Under the pieces are notes generated by a model. That model was not told the DNA's origin, made no database searches, and saw only the letters and a program-made list of their open reading frames with translations. A stretch of DNA of 64,000 nucleotides from Entoloma clypeatum (lineage: Eukaryota; Basidiomycota; Agaricomycetes; Agaricales; Entolomataceae), in assembly GCA_963565915.1 (NCBI GenBank), contig OY751493.1, forward strand, positions 3,100,001-3,164,000, written 5' to 3'. Numbering within the stretch: position 1 is the stretch's first letter; each line of letters opens with the position of its first letter. A program made the translations under genes and the position numbers. Shown here in pieces: positions 18,596 through 30,600 of this stretch.

Positions 18596-21500
18596 CCTGA
18601 CTGGATGTGCCTTCACCATTTGGAACCTGTCCTCGACCCATCTAATCTTGATGAGGACCTGTGACCCCACGCCATTGTTTACGTGCACAGGCGGCGCTCC
18701 GCCATGAAACCTAAACTTCGTTCAGACATTATCCGCCACCGGGATGTCAACCTCCTTTCATTGTCTGTCCCCGAGGGATAGATCAACTTGATTAATGCCT
18801 ACTTGGACACGCAGGGCACAGCCATACACGTCCTTGCTCACTCTTGGAACATCCCTTCCTCCTATTCGGTACATAGGTGGCGATTTTAATTGCCCCTCAC
18901 CGTTATGGGATCCCGAAGTGATGCGCCACAACCATAATGCGTCTCTCCTCTCAGACTTTGCATTTTCGCATGGTCTTGTTCATCATAGGACTGGGTTCAC
19001 CCACTTCCCTAAGAATAACAATGCCCCGTCCATCATCAATCTGGTCTTCCTCCCTAACACGGACAAAGACTCAATCATTAAACTTGGGAGCCCAGACGAG
19101 TCGGACCACCGCTCAATCATCACCCTCCTCAGATCCCCCCTCATTAACGCGAAGGAACGCTACCGTATAGTCCCAGATTCGGAGGAGGAAACTCATTTCC
19201 TGTTTGCACTTACGGAATCCATATCCTCCATCCCTATCCCGGCTACGGCCTCCAGGGAGGACATCACTAGTATTACCCAGAAGGTTCAGGAGCTTGTTCT
19301 GGCCGAGTGGACCGAATTCTTTCGCTCTCCCCAGGACTCGTTCCGGTCGAAGGGCTGGTGGGATAAGGACTGCAAGGCCGGGTGGCGCACCTACTCCAAC
19401 TCAGATAAGACAGACCAAGACTGGCGCGATATGCACAAAATCATTCGCACCGCCAAACGGAACTTCTTTGACAAGAAAATTGACGAAGTATCCAACAAAA
19501 ATAAGCGTCCCTGGAACCTTACCTCCTGGGTCGGCCCACAAAAGAATGCCTCTCCTGAGGCTATTACTTTCGAAGGCGAGACCTGCTCCACGACTTCCAA
19601 GACTTGTGAGGCGTTTCATAAATCTTTTCAGTCTGCCGAAGCGCGCCCTGTCGACCCTGACAGATTGCGCAGTGCTCTTGAACCTCAACCCAAAAGGGCT
19701 TGGGTTCCATTCTCAGCGCAAGAGGTCCTCCAGGCCCTGGCCGGCTGTTCCAGCCGGTCTGCCCCTGGCCCCGATCATCTTATGTGGTCTCACCTCAAGT
19801 GCCTGATCGCACATGAGCACATCTTGAAGTTGTTCGTCTGGATCCTGAACGCTTGCCTCTCGGCAGGGTTCTGGCCTGACGCATTCAAAGTCTCAACAAC
19901 CGTCATTATTCCTAAACCGAATAAGCCGGTGTATGACATTCCCAAAGCGTTTTGCCCCATCGTGCTCCTAAACACCCTGGGCAAACTATTTGAGAAAGCT
20001 ATCGCTAACAGACTGCAATGGGAACTCGCCCGCTACGGTCTGCTACACCCAGGACAATTCGGAGGGGTTCGTCAGAACTCCACTGAAGATGCTGGACAAT
20101 TCCTCACCCACCTCATTTGTGCGGGGTGGTCAAGGAAACTCAAGACCAGTGTTGTTGCCATTGACTTGGCACAATACTTTTCCTCTCTAAACCACTCGGT
20201 TATCGTGCTCATATTAGATAGGATGGGGTTCCCCAACACTGTCGTGGACTTCTTCTCCAACTACCTAATAGGGAGGCAGACTCAATATGCCTGGGAGGAT
20301 GACCTCTCAGACCTCTTCTCTGTGGACATAGGCGTAGGCCAGGGCTCTGCCCTCTCCCCTGTGCTCTCATCCATATATCTCGCCCCGCTGATGTACGCGT
20401 TTCACGCCGAACAATCGCAGGCTAGCCTCATTTCCTACGTAGATGACGGGACCGTTATAGTCCAGTCTGAAACATGGAAAGAAAACCTCGCCAAACTAAA
20501 GAAGGCATACAAATGTCTGTTTGAGTTGACTACAGCCCTTGGGCTTGTCCTCGAACACTCTAAATCGGAGGCGTTCCATATTTCCAGGAAGAATGGTGAC
20601 GATAACCCCCCAGTTGACCTAGGATATGCGCCCTTCACAGGCGACTCCCCCCTTGTCCCCAAGACCTTCTGGAGGTACCTGGGGTTCTTCTTCGACTGTA
20701 AGCTCCTCTTTACTGAGCATGCAAAACGGTACGCCACTAAGGCATTCTCCGCAACGGGAGCCTTATTATCACTGGGAAACTCAGTCCGAGGACTCACGCC
20801 CAAACACAAATGCACCCTATACCGATCGTGTATTCTACCGATCGCTCTATATGGGGCCAATCTATGGAACTTCAATGGCGCCCGTAATAAGGGTGTCATC
20901 AAGTCTATCTCCAGAGTGCAGAGGCGAGCAGCCCTGTGGATCCTGGGAGCCTTCCGTACCACCCCTACAGGGGTGGTTGAATCTCTTGCCGGCTTGCCTC
21001 TGGTGCATCTGCACCTAAAGAAGCTCTCCTGCAGAAACTGCGTCCGTATGCACTCTCTTGCACCACGGCACATGACTGTCATGGTCTGTGATGAGGAAGA
21101 TCCCTCAAAACGACCATGGTACTCCCCGGAATTTATGTATAATCTTAAATCCCCCCTTGTCGATATCTGGGCATACCGTGCAAGCGTGACTGTCCCCCTA
21201 TCACCCTTTAATAATTACAATGAGCCAGGAAAACACGTCCTCGACCGATTCCCTGACCGCATCATCCACGACATCACTCTTATCCGCGGCAAAACCGCTA
21301 AGGAGCATGCCGAAGCCAGGAAGTTACGCCTCGTCACCCTCAACAAGGTGTTCAATGCCAACATCTGCTCTAACAAATCCGCTGTCATTGTCACCGATGT
21401 GGCCGTTCCCTCCCTTGCGTCGGGCCATCAAGCTGTTGCAGCTTGGGAAACCTGGCACATGGGGTACTCCATCAATAAAGACTGGGCGGCTGGTGGCCTC

Positions 21501-22101
21501 GCAGTCTCTGACGACACTGAAACCTTAGCAATAGGACACGGGTTCTCCAACCTGGTCACTCTGCTAGGGGGCCTCTCCCAACTGGAAGAAATCCACATCT
21601 TCACCGATTCTGTTAACGCCATTCGGCACGCCACAGACCCGGACCTCCACTCTTCGCAGGCAACTGCGCTCGCTATCATCAGCAACCTGGTCCCTTGGTT
21701 TGAGGAACCAGGTCTGAAATCCAAGGTCTCCTTTCACCATGTCCCTGATTGCTCGGACCATGGCTTCGAACCCCATCGTGCTGTGCACGACTTCGCCTCC
21801 TCAATACACATCGAGTGTGGCGAGTCGGCCTCCAGATCCCTCGATTTCAATACGAAACAATTCACGGATGACATGCTAGGCGACTGGAACAACCTGTATC
21901 AGTCCCCCAAGTATGTTGGCCGTCACTACCAGTTCCCGAGGTCGTGCATCAGACGCCAAGACCACGCTCAGGCCAAAAGAATGAAGCCGTCCCATCTCAA
22001 GGGCGGCACATGGCTCAAGGATGTGGGTCACTCCCAATCCCTCATGGCTCAAATGGTTCGCGGCCTCACCAGTCACGCCCCAATTGGCCACTATAGACAT
22101 A

Positions 22102-23707
22102 CAGTGACTCAAAAAATTGATTCAATGTTTGACACTTTTTGAATATCTGTTGAATAACTTTGTATCTGATATAAATAATACCAGGATGTTGGTATATGGA
22201 AGGAAGCATTTGATCGGGGCCATCCATCAAAAAAACAATTATGTAATTCCGATTAGTATCTATGGAGATATGATCAGTTTAAAACAGGAACTCATTGAAT
22301 CAATTATTTGAGGGAGTATCAGAAATATCAGAATCTGATGCTCCACTGATTCTATAGCAACCAATGAGTGACAAATAATTGCTATAGTGATGCTACCTTT
22401 GATTGGACCTGGACTGAAGGTATTTAAGCAGTCAAAATGCCATCAGGATGTTTTAAATTCAACACGCACCTATTTCCTTTTTTCAGAAGAAAAACATCAT
22501 TTTTCTGGCCTCCAATGGTCATTCCACCCACTCTATTGCATCTAGCCTGGGTATCAGTCAGCCTACTGTATCCAGAGTGCTCCAGGACCTTGTTTCCAAT
22601 TGCCAAACTTCTTCTGCTGGTTGTCCTTCCAAGCTTTCCACTACTGCTCATCATGCAGTTATTCAACAAATTACAACTGGCAAGGCTGCCAATGCTGTGG
22701 AGGCCACCAATCACATCAATACCATCATTCCCAGCCCTGTCTCCTCACAAACCATCAGAAATCCCCTCAAAAGGAATGAGTTCAAGGCAGAAACAAAGAA
22801 AAAAAAACCATACCTCAAATTGGCACATCACAAGCAATGGTTGGCCTTTGCTCTCAAGTACAAGGAGTGGACTGTGGAGGACTGTAAGAGGGTTATTTGA
22901 TCAGATGAGACAAAAATCAACAGATTTGGGTCAGATGGGAAGAAAAAGAAAGGAGAGGGGTTGATTGAAAGAGAGGTGGAGGGAACACTGAAGTTTTGAG
23001 GTGGAAACATCATAGTATGGGGCTGTATAGAATGGAATGGAGTTGGGAAACTTGCAGAGGTTGAGGGGAGGATGGGTGGTGATCAGTATGTGGTCATTTT
23101 GGAGGGTTACTTGCTGCCCAGCATAGATGAAAGTGGAATTTTTGAAGAGACAGTAATTTTTTAGCAGGACAATAACCCCAAGCACATCTCCAACAAGGCT
23201 ATAAACTGGATGGAGAAGCAAGGAATTGTGGTCCTGGATTGGCCTTCATAGTCTCCAGATATGAAGATGCAACAGAGCAGGTGGAATGACCATTGGAGGC
23301 CAGAGAAAGGATGTTTTCCTTCTGAGCAGAGGAGATGGGGCACATGTTGAATTTGAAATATCCTGAGAGCATTTGCACTGCTTAAATACCTTCAGTCCAT
23401 GTCCAATCCAAGATAGCATCACTATAGCAACTATTTGTCACTCATTGGTTGCTATAGAATCAGTGGAGCATCAGATTCTGATACTTCTGATACCCCCTCA
23501 AATAATTGATTCAATGAGTTCCTGTTTTAAACTGATCATATCTCCATAGATACTAATCAGGATTACATAATTGTTTTTTTGATGGATGGCCCCAATCAAA
23601 TGCTTCCTTCCATATACCAATATCCTGGTATTATTTCTATCAGATACAAAGTTATTCAACAGATATTCAAAAAGTGTCAAACATTGAATCAATTTTTTGA
23701 GTCACTG
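22102..23707 (+). mobile_element. Tc1/mariner element with fold-back arms
   Basis: The ends CAGTGACTC...GAGTCACTG are flanked by TA (22100-22101, 23708-23709). The arms are inverted repeats of about 440 bp (22102 to about 22547; about 23264 to 23707), much longer than normal Tc1 ends. The right arm is an inverted copy of the left end including the first transposase codons. Removal of the element with one TA restores the LINE ORF2 frame. Confidence 0.88.
22490..23263 (+). pseudogene. Tc1/mariner transposase, truncated
   Basis: Helix-turn-helix-like sequence (SLGISQPTVSRVLQD) and PCSKLS-like linker are followed by WSDETKINRFG with the first catalytic Asp and, in a changed frame, QQDNNPKHISNKAINW with the second Asp. 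The sequence stops being transposase just after SPDM, before the third catalytic acid, and turns into the inverted left arm. In-frame stops (for example after VEDCKRVI) are present. The gene is non-functional. Confidence 0.75.
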
Positions 23708-24221
23708 TAGGTTCAATATCGGCGACAAGGTTGAACAATGTGACTGTGGGACAGGGTCCATCAAGGACTTCACCCACATACTCTACAAATGTCTGCACCA
23801 CCCCACTAGGCCCCCAGACATGCCCACCTTCTCGAGGAACACTCCCACGTGGGACAACTTCAGGAAATTCATTATGGATAACCCAGGGGCTTTTGCCTTT
23901 AGGGATCATCCAACACCCAACACAACCGTTGGCGGTAGTCGCGTGGTAGCACGCTGGGTGCAAAGGAGTGCAGCCCCCTCTGGCAAGCGAACACGATCGA
24001 AGGATAAGAACCGCAAAGGCGCTTCTTTGGTGGGTAGGGTGCAGACACCCCCCAGCGCCGCTAACGGCCAACCTCACAAGGTTGGAGTGCTCTTGTATCG
24101 CGCGGCCAAATATTCGGGTGCGCATACTAACACGTTTGTTTACAACAGACTCCCCCGTCCTGGCGCGAGGACTTATCAGCTCAACGGAGCTTTGCACCGC
24201 TTGTTCTTCCTGCGTACGTAG

Positions 24222-24319
24222 ATCCTCGGATCGATGTAGTTTACTCTATGTCAAGCGGACTGTACCCCTAGTATACCGCTATATAAATTGTTGACCAAAA
24301 AAAAAAAAAAAAAAAAAAA
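24222..24319 (+). other. LINE 3' UTR and poly(A) tail
   Basis: About 77 bp after the ORF2 stop, then a run of A from 24298 to 24319. The tail directly adjoins the right TSD copy. Confidence 0.8.
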
Positions 24320-25261
24320 GACGCAAAAGGAACAAGAGGAATTGGACGCATTCATTGACGATGGTCTAGCAACAGGAAAGATCCGCCCGTCCAAATCCCC
24401 TTATGCCTCCCCTTGCTTCTTCATCAACAAGAAGGATGGCTCCAAACGATTGGTACAAGATTACCTACCGCATGGTCAATAAATTCACGGTCAAAGACAA
24501 GTTCCCACTCCCACCAATATCCGATCTCTTGGACGTACTGAAAGATGCAGTCTACTTCAATAAAATGGACATCATGTGGGGCTATAACAACGTCTGGATT
24601 AAGGAGGGCAATGAATGGAAAGCTGCCTTTCTCACCAGTCGAGGATTGTTCGAACCATTGGTCATGTTTTTCGGTCTTTGCAACTCCCCGGGAACGTTCT
24701 CTCAAATGATGGCTAGTCTATTCCGGGACCAGATCCGCCGACATATCTGCGTGATCTACATGGATGACATCGTGGTTATCGGTAAAACCAAGGAAGAACT
24801 CGCGCAAAACACCAAAGAAATCCTACAGATCCTATCGGACAATGATTTGTTCCTAAAGGAGAAGAAGTGTTTATGGGAAGTAACGAAATGTCCTATATTG
24901 GGATATGTGGTTGGTGAGGGACGTGTTGAGATGGAAACTGAGAAGGTGGATACAATTTGAAACTGGTGAGCACCCACATCAAAAAAGGAAGTTCAGAAGT
25001 TCCTTGGATTTGCTAACTTCTATCCACGTTTTATTGAAGGGTACTCAAACATCGCGAAACCTCTCACCGCGCTCACAAGCGGTACGGCATTTACTTGGGG
25101 ACCAACAGAGCAGCAAGCTTTTGAAGGTCTCATATGGGCAATTACATCTGCACCAGTCTTGGCATTACCAAAACCAGAGGAACAGTTCAGGGTTGAAACC
25201 AATGCATCGGGCTATGCAATTGGAGCAGTACTCTCTCAGAAGCAAGACGACAAATGGCACC

Positions 25262-25705
25262 TGTAAGGGCAACCACTTTGCACTTTCCCTTTCCGTTCAT
25301 TTCCACCATCTCCGACGCCCTCCGACGCCCTCCGACGCCCTCCGATCGTATCTGTTGCCTCTGATATCTTATTCACCTCTCTGCACCTCTCCACATCCGA
25401 CGACTCCGCGCCCCTCCGCTCCTCCGCACGTCGGATCGCAGGTACTATCATTCATCTCGTTTCCATTCATCCCCCATCCCTACTCCCGACCATTACTCAT
25501 CATTCCTATGTCTCGTTTTATCTTTTATTTCATATCTCATTTTACTATTTATCTCGCTAGCTTGCAGGGGAATCCTTAGAACTTTCTCTTCGGATCTCCC
25601 TTGCAAGGTGTGTGTTGTATTACTTATCAGACTGCTCAATCTAATCTTCGGATCTCCCTTGCAAGTATCTGAGTTTGAGTCTTGGATCGTAAGGTCGCCC
25701 TTACA
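25262..25705 (+). repeat. 5' LTR of Gypsy-B
   Basis: TGTAAGGGCAACC...GTCGCCCTTACA with 11-bp terminal inverted ends. It contains a threefold CCTCCGACGC tandem near 25315-25345 and two copies of TCTTCGGATCTCCCTTGCAAG. AGAACTTTCT at 25578-25587 is the probable transcript start, about 28 bp after TATTTAT. Confidence 0.95.
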
Positions 25706-25707
25706 GT

Positions 25708-25717
25708 AGAAAGTTCT
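25708..25717 (+). promoter_or_regulatory. Self-complementary primer-binding site of Gypsy-B
   Basis: AGAAAGTTCT starts 2 nt after the LTR and is the exact complement of AGAACTTTCT (25578-25587). Spacing equals that of Gypsy-A, -C and -E although the sequence is unrelated. Confidence 0.78.
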
Positions 25718-25866
25718 CATCTAATTGGACCGGGTCCGATTGCATCGTTGTCACGATTCCGCGCTTCGGAGTAGCTTCGTCCGCGTCCGACTCCGATACA
25801 TCTCACACCCCTTCCAGTTCTTCTAATTACCTCTCCGTAACCGGTGATTCTGCTCCGCGCATAGTA

Positions 25867-27021
25867 ATGGACGACCCCAATCGCCTTGAACAGCTCGAGC
25901 ACGAGTTCCAGGAACAACGTCAAACTCTCGCTGATATCTCTACTCAACTTGACCAACTCCTCCTCGCCTTCAACGCAATTCCTGCCCCAGCTCCGCCACC
26001 TATCCCACCTGCTCCCGCACCCGCACCTCCACCTGCTCCGCTCGCTCCGGCCAATCCGGGCGTGCGTCGAGCAAAACCCGCCAATCCGTCAGACTTCGAC
26101 GGATCGCGCGCAAATGGCTGGACCTTTCTAAACTCCTGTGAATTGTTTATGGGGCTGGCTCCGGAACAGTTCGCAGACGACCACGCTAAAATTTATTGGG
26201 CCTTATCTTTCATGAAGAGTGGACGCGCAGCACGCTTTGCGGATCGCATTATCCGACAAGAGCGGAGGACCGGTGCTCCGCCTTATCGGACTTGGGTGGA
26301 CTTCCGCGCCGTCTTTACAACGGAGTTCACTCCGAAGAATGAGGAACAGGACGCGAGACTGATCCTCGAAGGAGAATCCTATTATCAAGGTCAACGGGAT
26401 GTCGAGACCTATATTGACGAGTTCAAAGACTACATTGACAAAGCAGGCTATCAGGAGGATACCAATATAGTACTCAAATTCCGCCATGGTCTCCGTTCCG
26501 ACATTCAGAATGAGATCGCCACCCTGACCCACGGACGGCCTGCGGACGACAACCCCGATGAGTGGTACTCTGCAGCACGAGTCAACGACGACAATAGAAT
26601 TGCCAACAAAGCCTTCAAAGCCACTGCTCCGACCCGCACATCCGCCTTCCGCAACGTCGTCGGACCAAGAGTACCTGGCACCTCAGTATTCCCTCGCCCC
26701 TACATTCCATTCACTCCGCGTCCAGCTCCGCTCGCATCCGCAACCGCTCCGCCGACAAGGGACCCTAATGCAATGGACATTGATACTTCACGCGTCAAAG
26801 GCAAGAATGCCAATGCATGCTTCAGATGTAACAAAACGGGTCACTTCAGTCGTGAATGCCCCCTTCGCTTCGACGTCCGATTCATGACGATGGAGGAACA
26901 AGACGAGTTTATCATGGAACAACTCGTGGTCAAGGACGCGGCGGAAGGCAACTCCGTTCCGCCCACGGAGTCTGCGGAGTCGGAGGGAGGACAGGAGGAT
27001 TTTCCTCCTCACAATGAGTGA
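25867..27021 (+). CDS. Gypsy-B Gag
   Basis: A 384-residue protein starts MDDPNRLEQLEHEFQEQ (coiled coil), has a Pro/Ala-rich hinge at residues 40-70, a retrotransposon capsid region (KIYWALSFMKSGRAARFAD, then YIDEFKDYIDKAGY) and a CCHC knuckle CFRCNKTGHFSREC near residue 316. Capsid and nucleocapsid order is normal for chromoviruses. Its TGA stop (27019-27021) lies next to the opening of the protease frame. Confidence 0.92.
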   Translation: MDDPNRLEQLEHEFQEQRQTLADISTQLDQLLLAFNAIPAPAPPPIPPAPAPAPPPAPLAPANPGVRRAKPANPSDFDGSRANGWTFLNSCELFMGLAPEQFADDHAKIYWALSFMKSGRAARFADRIIRQERRTGAPPYRTWVDFRAVFTTEFTPKNEEQDARLILEGESYYQGQRDVETYIDEFKDYIDKAGYQEDTNIVLKFRHGLRSDIQNEIATLTHGRPADDNPDEWYSAARVNDDNRIANKAFKATAPTRTSAFRNVVGPRVPGTSVFPRPYIPFTPRPAPLASATAPPTRDPNAMDIDTSRVKGKNANACFRCNKTGHFSRECPLRFDVRFMTMEEQDEFIMEQLVVKDAAEGNSVPPTESAESEGGQEDFPPHNE

Positions 27022-27665
27022 ACAGTGCGCCCTCGTTGTCTACTAAAAATCGTTATGCTGCCTTATTTATGGAACAATATGATCCTATACCCTCCATCTC
27101 TAAGCCTGCAAACGATCCTATAGTCGCACCCAACTCCGCAAACCCTATCCGCATCCGCTTCTCTAAGTGGGAGCGGCGGCTTCCAAAACAATATGTTCTC
27201 GCCGCAGCCGCTCGCTCCGACAATTCCCTCGAACTAGACATAGTTCTCGAAACTACCGACACTAAAGACATACTATCACAAAAGGCCTTACTCGACAGTG
27301 GGGCAACAGGATCGTTTATTGAACGTACTCTGGTCGAGAAACACCGACTCTCTACTCGAAAACTACAACGCGCAATTCCGGTATACAACATCGACGGAAC
27401 TCCGAATGAGGCCGGAGCAATAACGGAGGTGTTGGACGTAGTGCTCCGCTATCGGGATCACTCGGAACGGACCCAGCTTGCAGTCACAAGTTTGGGAAAA
27501 CAAGAAATCGTGTTAGGCTTCACTTGGCTCAAAGAACACAACCCCGAGGTAGATTGGACTTCAGGGGAAGTGAAGATGAGCCGGTGTCCTGCACGATGTC
27601 GGACATGCCAACAGGAGGCAGCCCAAGAGCGGAAGGAGCGGAAGTTCGAACAAGTCCGCATCTGA
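27018..27665 (+). CDS. Gypsy-B protease domain
   Basis: The frame opens at 27018, directly after a TGA in the same frame (27015-27017) and one base before the Gag stop. The retropepsin site LLDSGATGSFIE lies about 95 codons in, and the flap and C-terminal ILGF-like site (IVLGFTWLKEHNPEVDW) follow. It ends at TGA 27663-27665; the RT frame continues in the same phase right after. How it is expressed is unclear: the overlap with gag is only about 4 nt and the first ATG is at 27069. Confidence 0.8.
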   Translation: MNSAPSLSTKNRYAALFMEQYDPIPSISKPANDPIVAPNSANPIRIRFSKWERRLPKQYVLAAAARSDNSLELDIVLETTDTKDILSQKALLDSGATGSFIERTLVEKHRLSTRKLQRAIPVYNIDGTPNEAGAITEVLDVVLRYRDHSERTQLAVTSLGKQEIVLGFTWLKEHNPEVDWTSGEVKMSRCPARCRTCQQEAAQERKERKFEQVRI

Positions 27666-27674
27666 GCCTGTCGG

Positions 27675-30600
27675 ATGGGTTCCACTCCGACGTCCGGTCT
27701 AGAGGAGGAGGCTCCACGCGGCCCATGGGTGGAGGATGTCACAGAAGGAGAAGAAACGGAGGAGTTAGCGGAAGACGATGAGGAAGAGGATGAGTTTGAG
27801 GAGGGAGACCGCCTTTTTGTCGGAACAGTACCTGCGGAGGCGGAGTTCATCCGCGCTTCATCCAATATCTCGCAACGTCTATCGGAGGCCTTCCTCAGTA
27901 ACCAGAAACCCAAATCTTTCCGCGATTCCGTACCAGACCACTTGTTTGATTTCGAAGACGTATTCTCAAAGACCTCTTTCGACACCTTACCGGAAGAGCG
28001 GACGTGGGACCACGCCATTGAACTTGTTCCGGACGCCTCTCCGGCGGGTTGTAAGGTATATCCGCTCGCCCCGAACGAACAGAAAGAACTCGACGCGTTT
28101 TTGGAGGAAAACCTTGCAACTGGTCGGATCCGCCCTTCCAAGTCTCCGATGGCATCTCCGGTGTTCTATATCAAGAAAAAGGATGGCTCCCTTCGTCTTG
28201 TACAAGACTACCGGTCACTCAATTCCAAAACTATCAAAAACAAGTATCCGCTTCCGCTCATATCCGAACTGATCAATAAACTTCAACGCGCTCAATACTT
28301 CACCAAACTCGACATCCGCTGGGGTTACAACAATGTACGGATAAAGCCCGGAGACGAGTGGAAGGCCGCTTTTCGGACCAATCGCGGACTCTACGAACCA
28401 TTGGTGATGTTCTTCGGCCTCACTAATAGTCCATCCACATTCCAGACTATGATGAACGAGATCTTTCAGGACCTTATCACTGAAGGTGTAGTTTGTGTTT
28501 ACCTTGACGATATACTCATCTTCACGGAGACCCTTGCGGAACATCGGAGGGTCACACGGATTGTACTGGAACGACTTCGCGAACACAAACTCTATCTAAA
28601 ACCAGAGAAATGCGAGTTTGAGCAAACGCGCATTGAATACTTAGGCCTTATTATTGAACAAGGACGCGTAGAGATGGATCCGGTGAAAGTAGCGGGGGTC
28701 GCGGAGTGGCCTGCTCCGACAAACGTCCGAGAAGTACAGTCCTTTCTGGGGTTCACTAACTTCTATCGCCGTTTTATTGAAGGGTTTTCGGACATCGCGC
28801 GCCCTCTTTTCGAGCTCACGAAGAAGGGGCACCTCTGGTCTTGGAAGGAAGGAGAAGTGTCCGCATTTGCGGAGTTGAAGCGGAGGATTACATCCGCTCC
28901 AATCCTGGTCTTAGCTGATCATCGAAAGGAGTGGCGGGTAGAAGCGGATAGCTCGGACTTTGCAACCGGAGCAGTACTGTCCCAACCAACAGAGGACGGT
29001 AAGTGGCACCCTGTCGCATTCTATTCCAAAAGCCTCAGTCCGGTGGAACGCAACTACGAGATCTATGACAAGGAGATGTTGGCAGTGGTCCGCGCATTAG
29101 AGGAGTGGAGGCACTTCCTTGAAGGAGCGGAGAAGACAGTGGAGATTTGGATGGATCACAAAAATCTTGAGTACTTCATGACAGCTCAAAAACTAAATCG
29201 ACGACAAGCTAGATGGTCCTTATACCTCGCTCGTTTCGATTTTAAAATGCACCATCGACCTGGAAAGTCAATGGGCAAGTCCGACGCTTTGTCCCGACGA
29301 GCGGACCACGGAGACGGATCGCGGGACAACGAAAACATCATCCTTCTTCGACCAGAATTGTTTGCAGTGCGAGCAATGCGTGGGGTAACTGTTCAAGGGG
29401 AAGAACGCGACGTCCTCTGCCAGGTCCGACAGGGAATCCGAGAGGGGCTACTGGAGGATAGTGTGGCGGAGGTCGTCAGATCCCTTCCGACCGTCGGAGC
29501 GGGGTCCGTCCGAAGTGCGGAGTGGAGGCAAGCGGAAGGTTTGCTCTACTTCAGGGATCGTATCTATGTTCCTAATAATCCCCAACTGCGTCATCGGATC
29601 CTCACACAACACCACGACACTCCGGTGGCCGGACATCTGGGACGGTGGAAAACCTTGGAACTGGTGTCGCGCAATTACTGGTGGCCACACATGTCTCGTT
29701 TAATAGGTCAATATTGCAAGACATGCGACTCATGCCTCCGCACCAAGGTCCGACGCACTCCGCCCTCCGGAGAGCTCAATCCACTACCGGTCCCCACGGA
29801 GCGGTGGCAAGTAACCAGTGTTGACTTCATTACTGAACTACCAGAAGCCCACGGCTACGACGCTATCATGGTGGTAGTGGACTCAGTAGGGAAGCGGGGA
29901 CACTTCATCCCGACGCACTCCGACATCTCCGCACTCGGGACTGCACGCTCCTATATTCAAAACGTCTGGAAACTCCACGGACTACCGGAGGCCATTGTCT
30001 CCGACCGCGGACCACAGTTTGTCGCCAAGTTCACGCGCGAACTATATAGGCTACTTGGCATTAAGATTGCTGCCTCGACAGCCTACCATCCGCAGTCGGA
30101 CGGACAGACGGAGCGGGTCAATCAAGGATTGGAACAATATCTTCGCCTATTCGTCAATGAACGTCAAGACGATTGGGACGAATGGCTTCCGATGGCTGAA
30201 TTTGCATACAACAACCATGTTCACGCATCGACACGTCAAACTCCGTTCTACATTGACACCGGCCGCCATCCGCGCATGGGATTCGAACCTCGCGAGAAGC
30301 GGACGGAAATCGAGGCGGTAGCGGATTTCAGCGAGCGGATGAAGTCCGCTCTGGAAGAGGCTCGCGCAGCACTAACAAAGGCAAAAGACGACATGGCGCG
30401 ATACTACAACCAGCATCGGAGCACCACTCCGACATTCCGCCCGGGGGACAAGGTCTTTTTAGACTCATCGGACCTCAAAACCACCCGACCCACAAAAAAA
30501 CTTGCACATCGGTACGTAGGCCCTTTCCCAGTGGTCCGACCTGTCGGAACACATGCCTACGAACTTCGCCTTCCCCCTTCCATGTCCCGCATTCACCCAG

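Larger units (their letters stand above)
17939..24221 (+). pseudogene. LINE ORF2 (endonuclease, RT, RNase H), interrupted
   Basis: The apurinic-type endonuclease begins with RIRSQNVYRKS and FVQEPPW, is interrupted at 18138-18595 by a solo LTR, and then shows stops and a frameshift before GGDFNCPSPLWDPE and SDHRSI. From 18795 the frame is open for 1100 codons: RT with GVGQGSALSP and SYVDDGTVIV, then RNase H (DSVNAIRHA). It is interrupted at 22102-23707 by a Tc1 element inserted at TA; the frame resumes exactly in phase at 23710. The C-terminal knuckle CDCGTGSIKDFTHILYKC follows. Only the endonuclease part is lesioned by point changes. Confidence 0.82.
15591..24319 (+). mobile_element. Tad-like LINE retrotransposon, degenerate
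   Basis: The element has a 141-bp 5' leader, ORF1 with CCHC knuckles, ORF2 with AP endonuclease, RT, RNase H and a C-terminal knuckle, and a poly(A) tail of about 20 nt ending at 24319. The 15-bp TSD shows insertion into Gypsy-A pol. It appears full length at the 5' end. Two later insertions (solo LTR, Tc1 element) interrupt ORF2. Clade assignment to Tad1/I is by domain order and is tentative. Confidence 0.88.
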
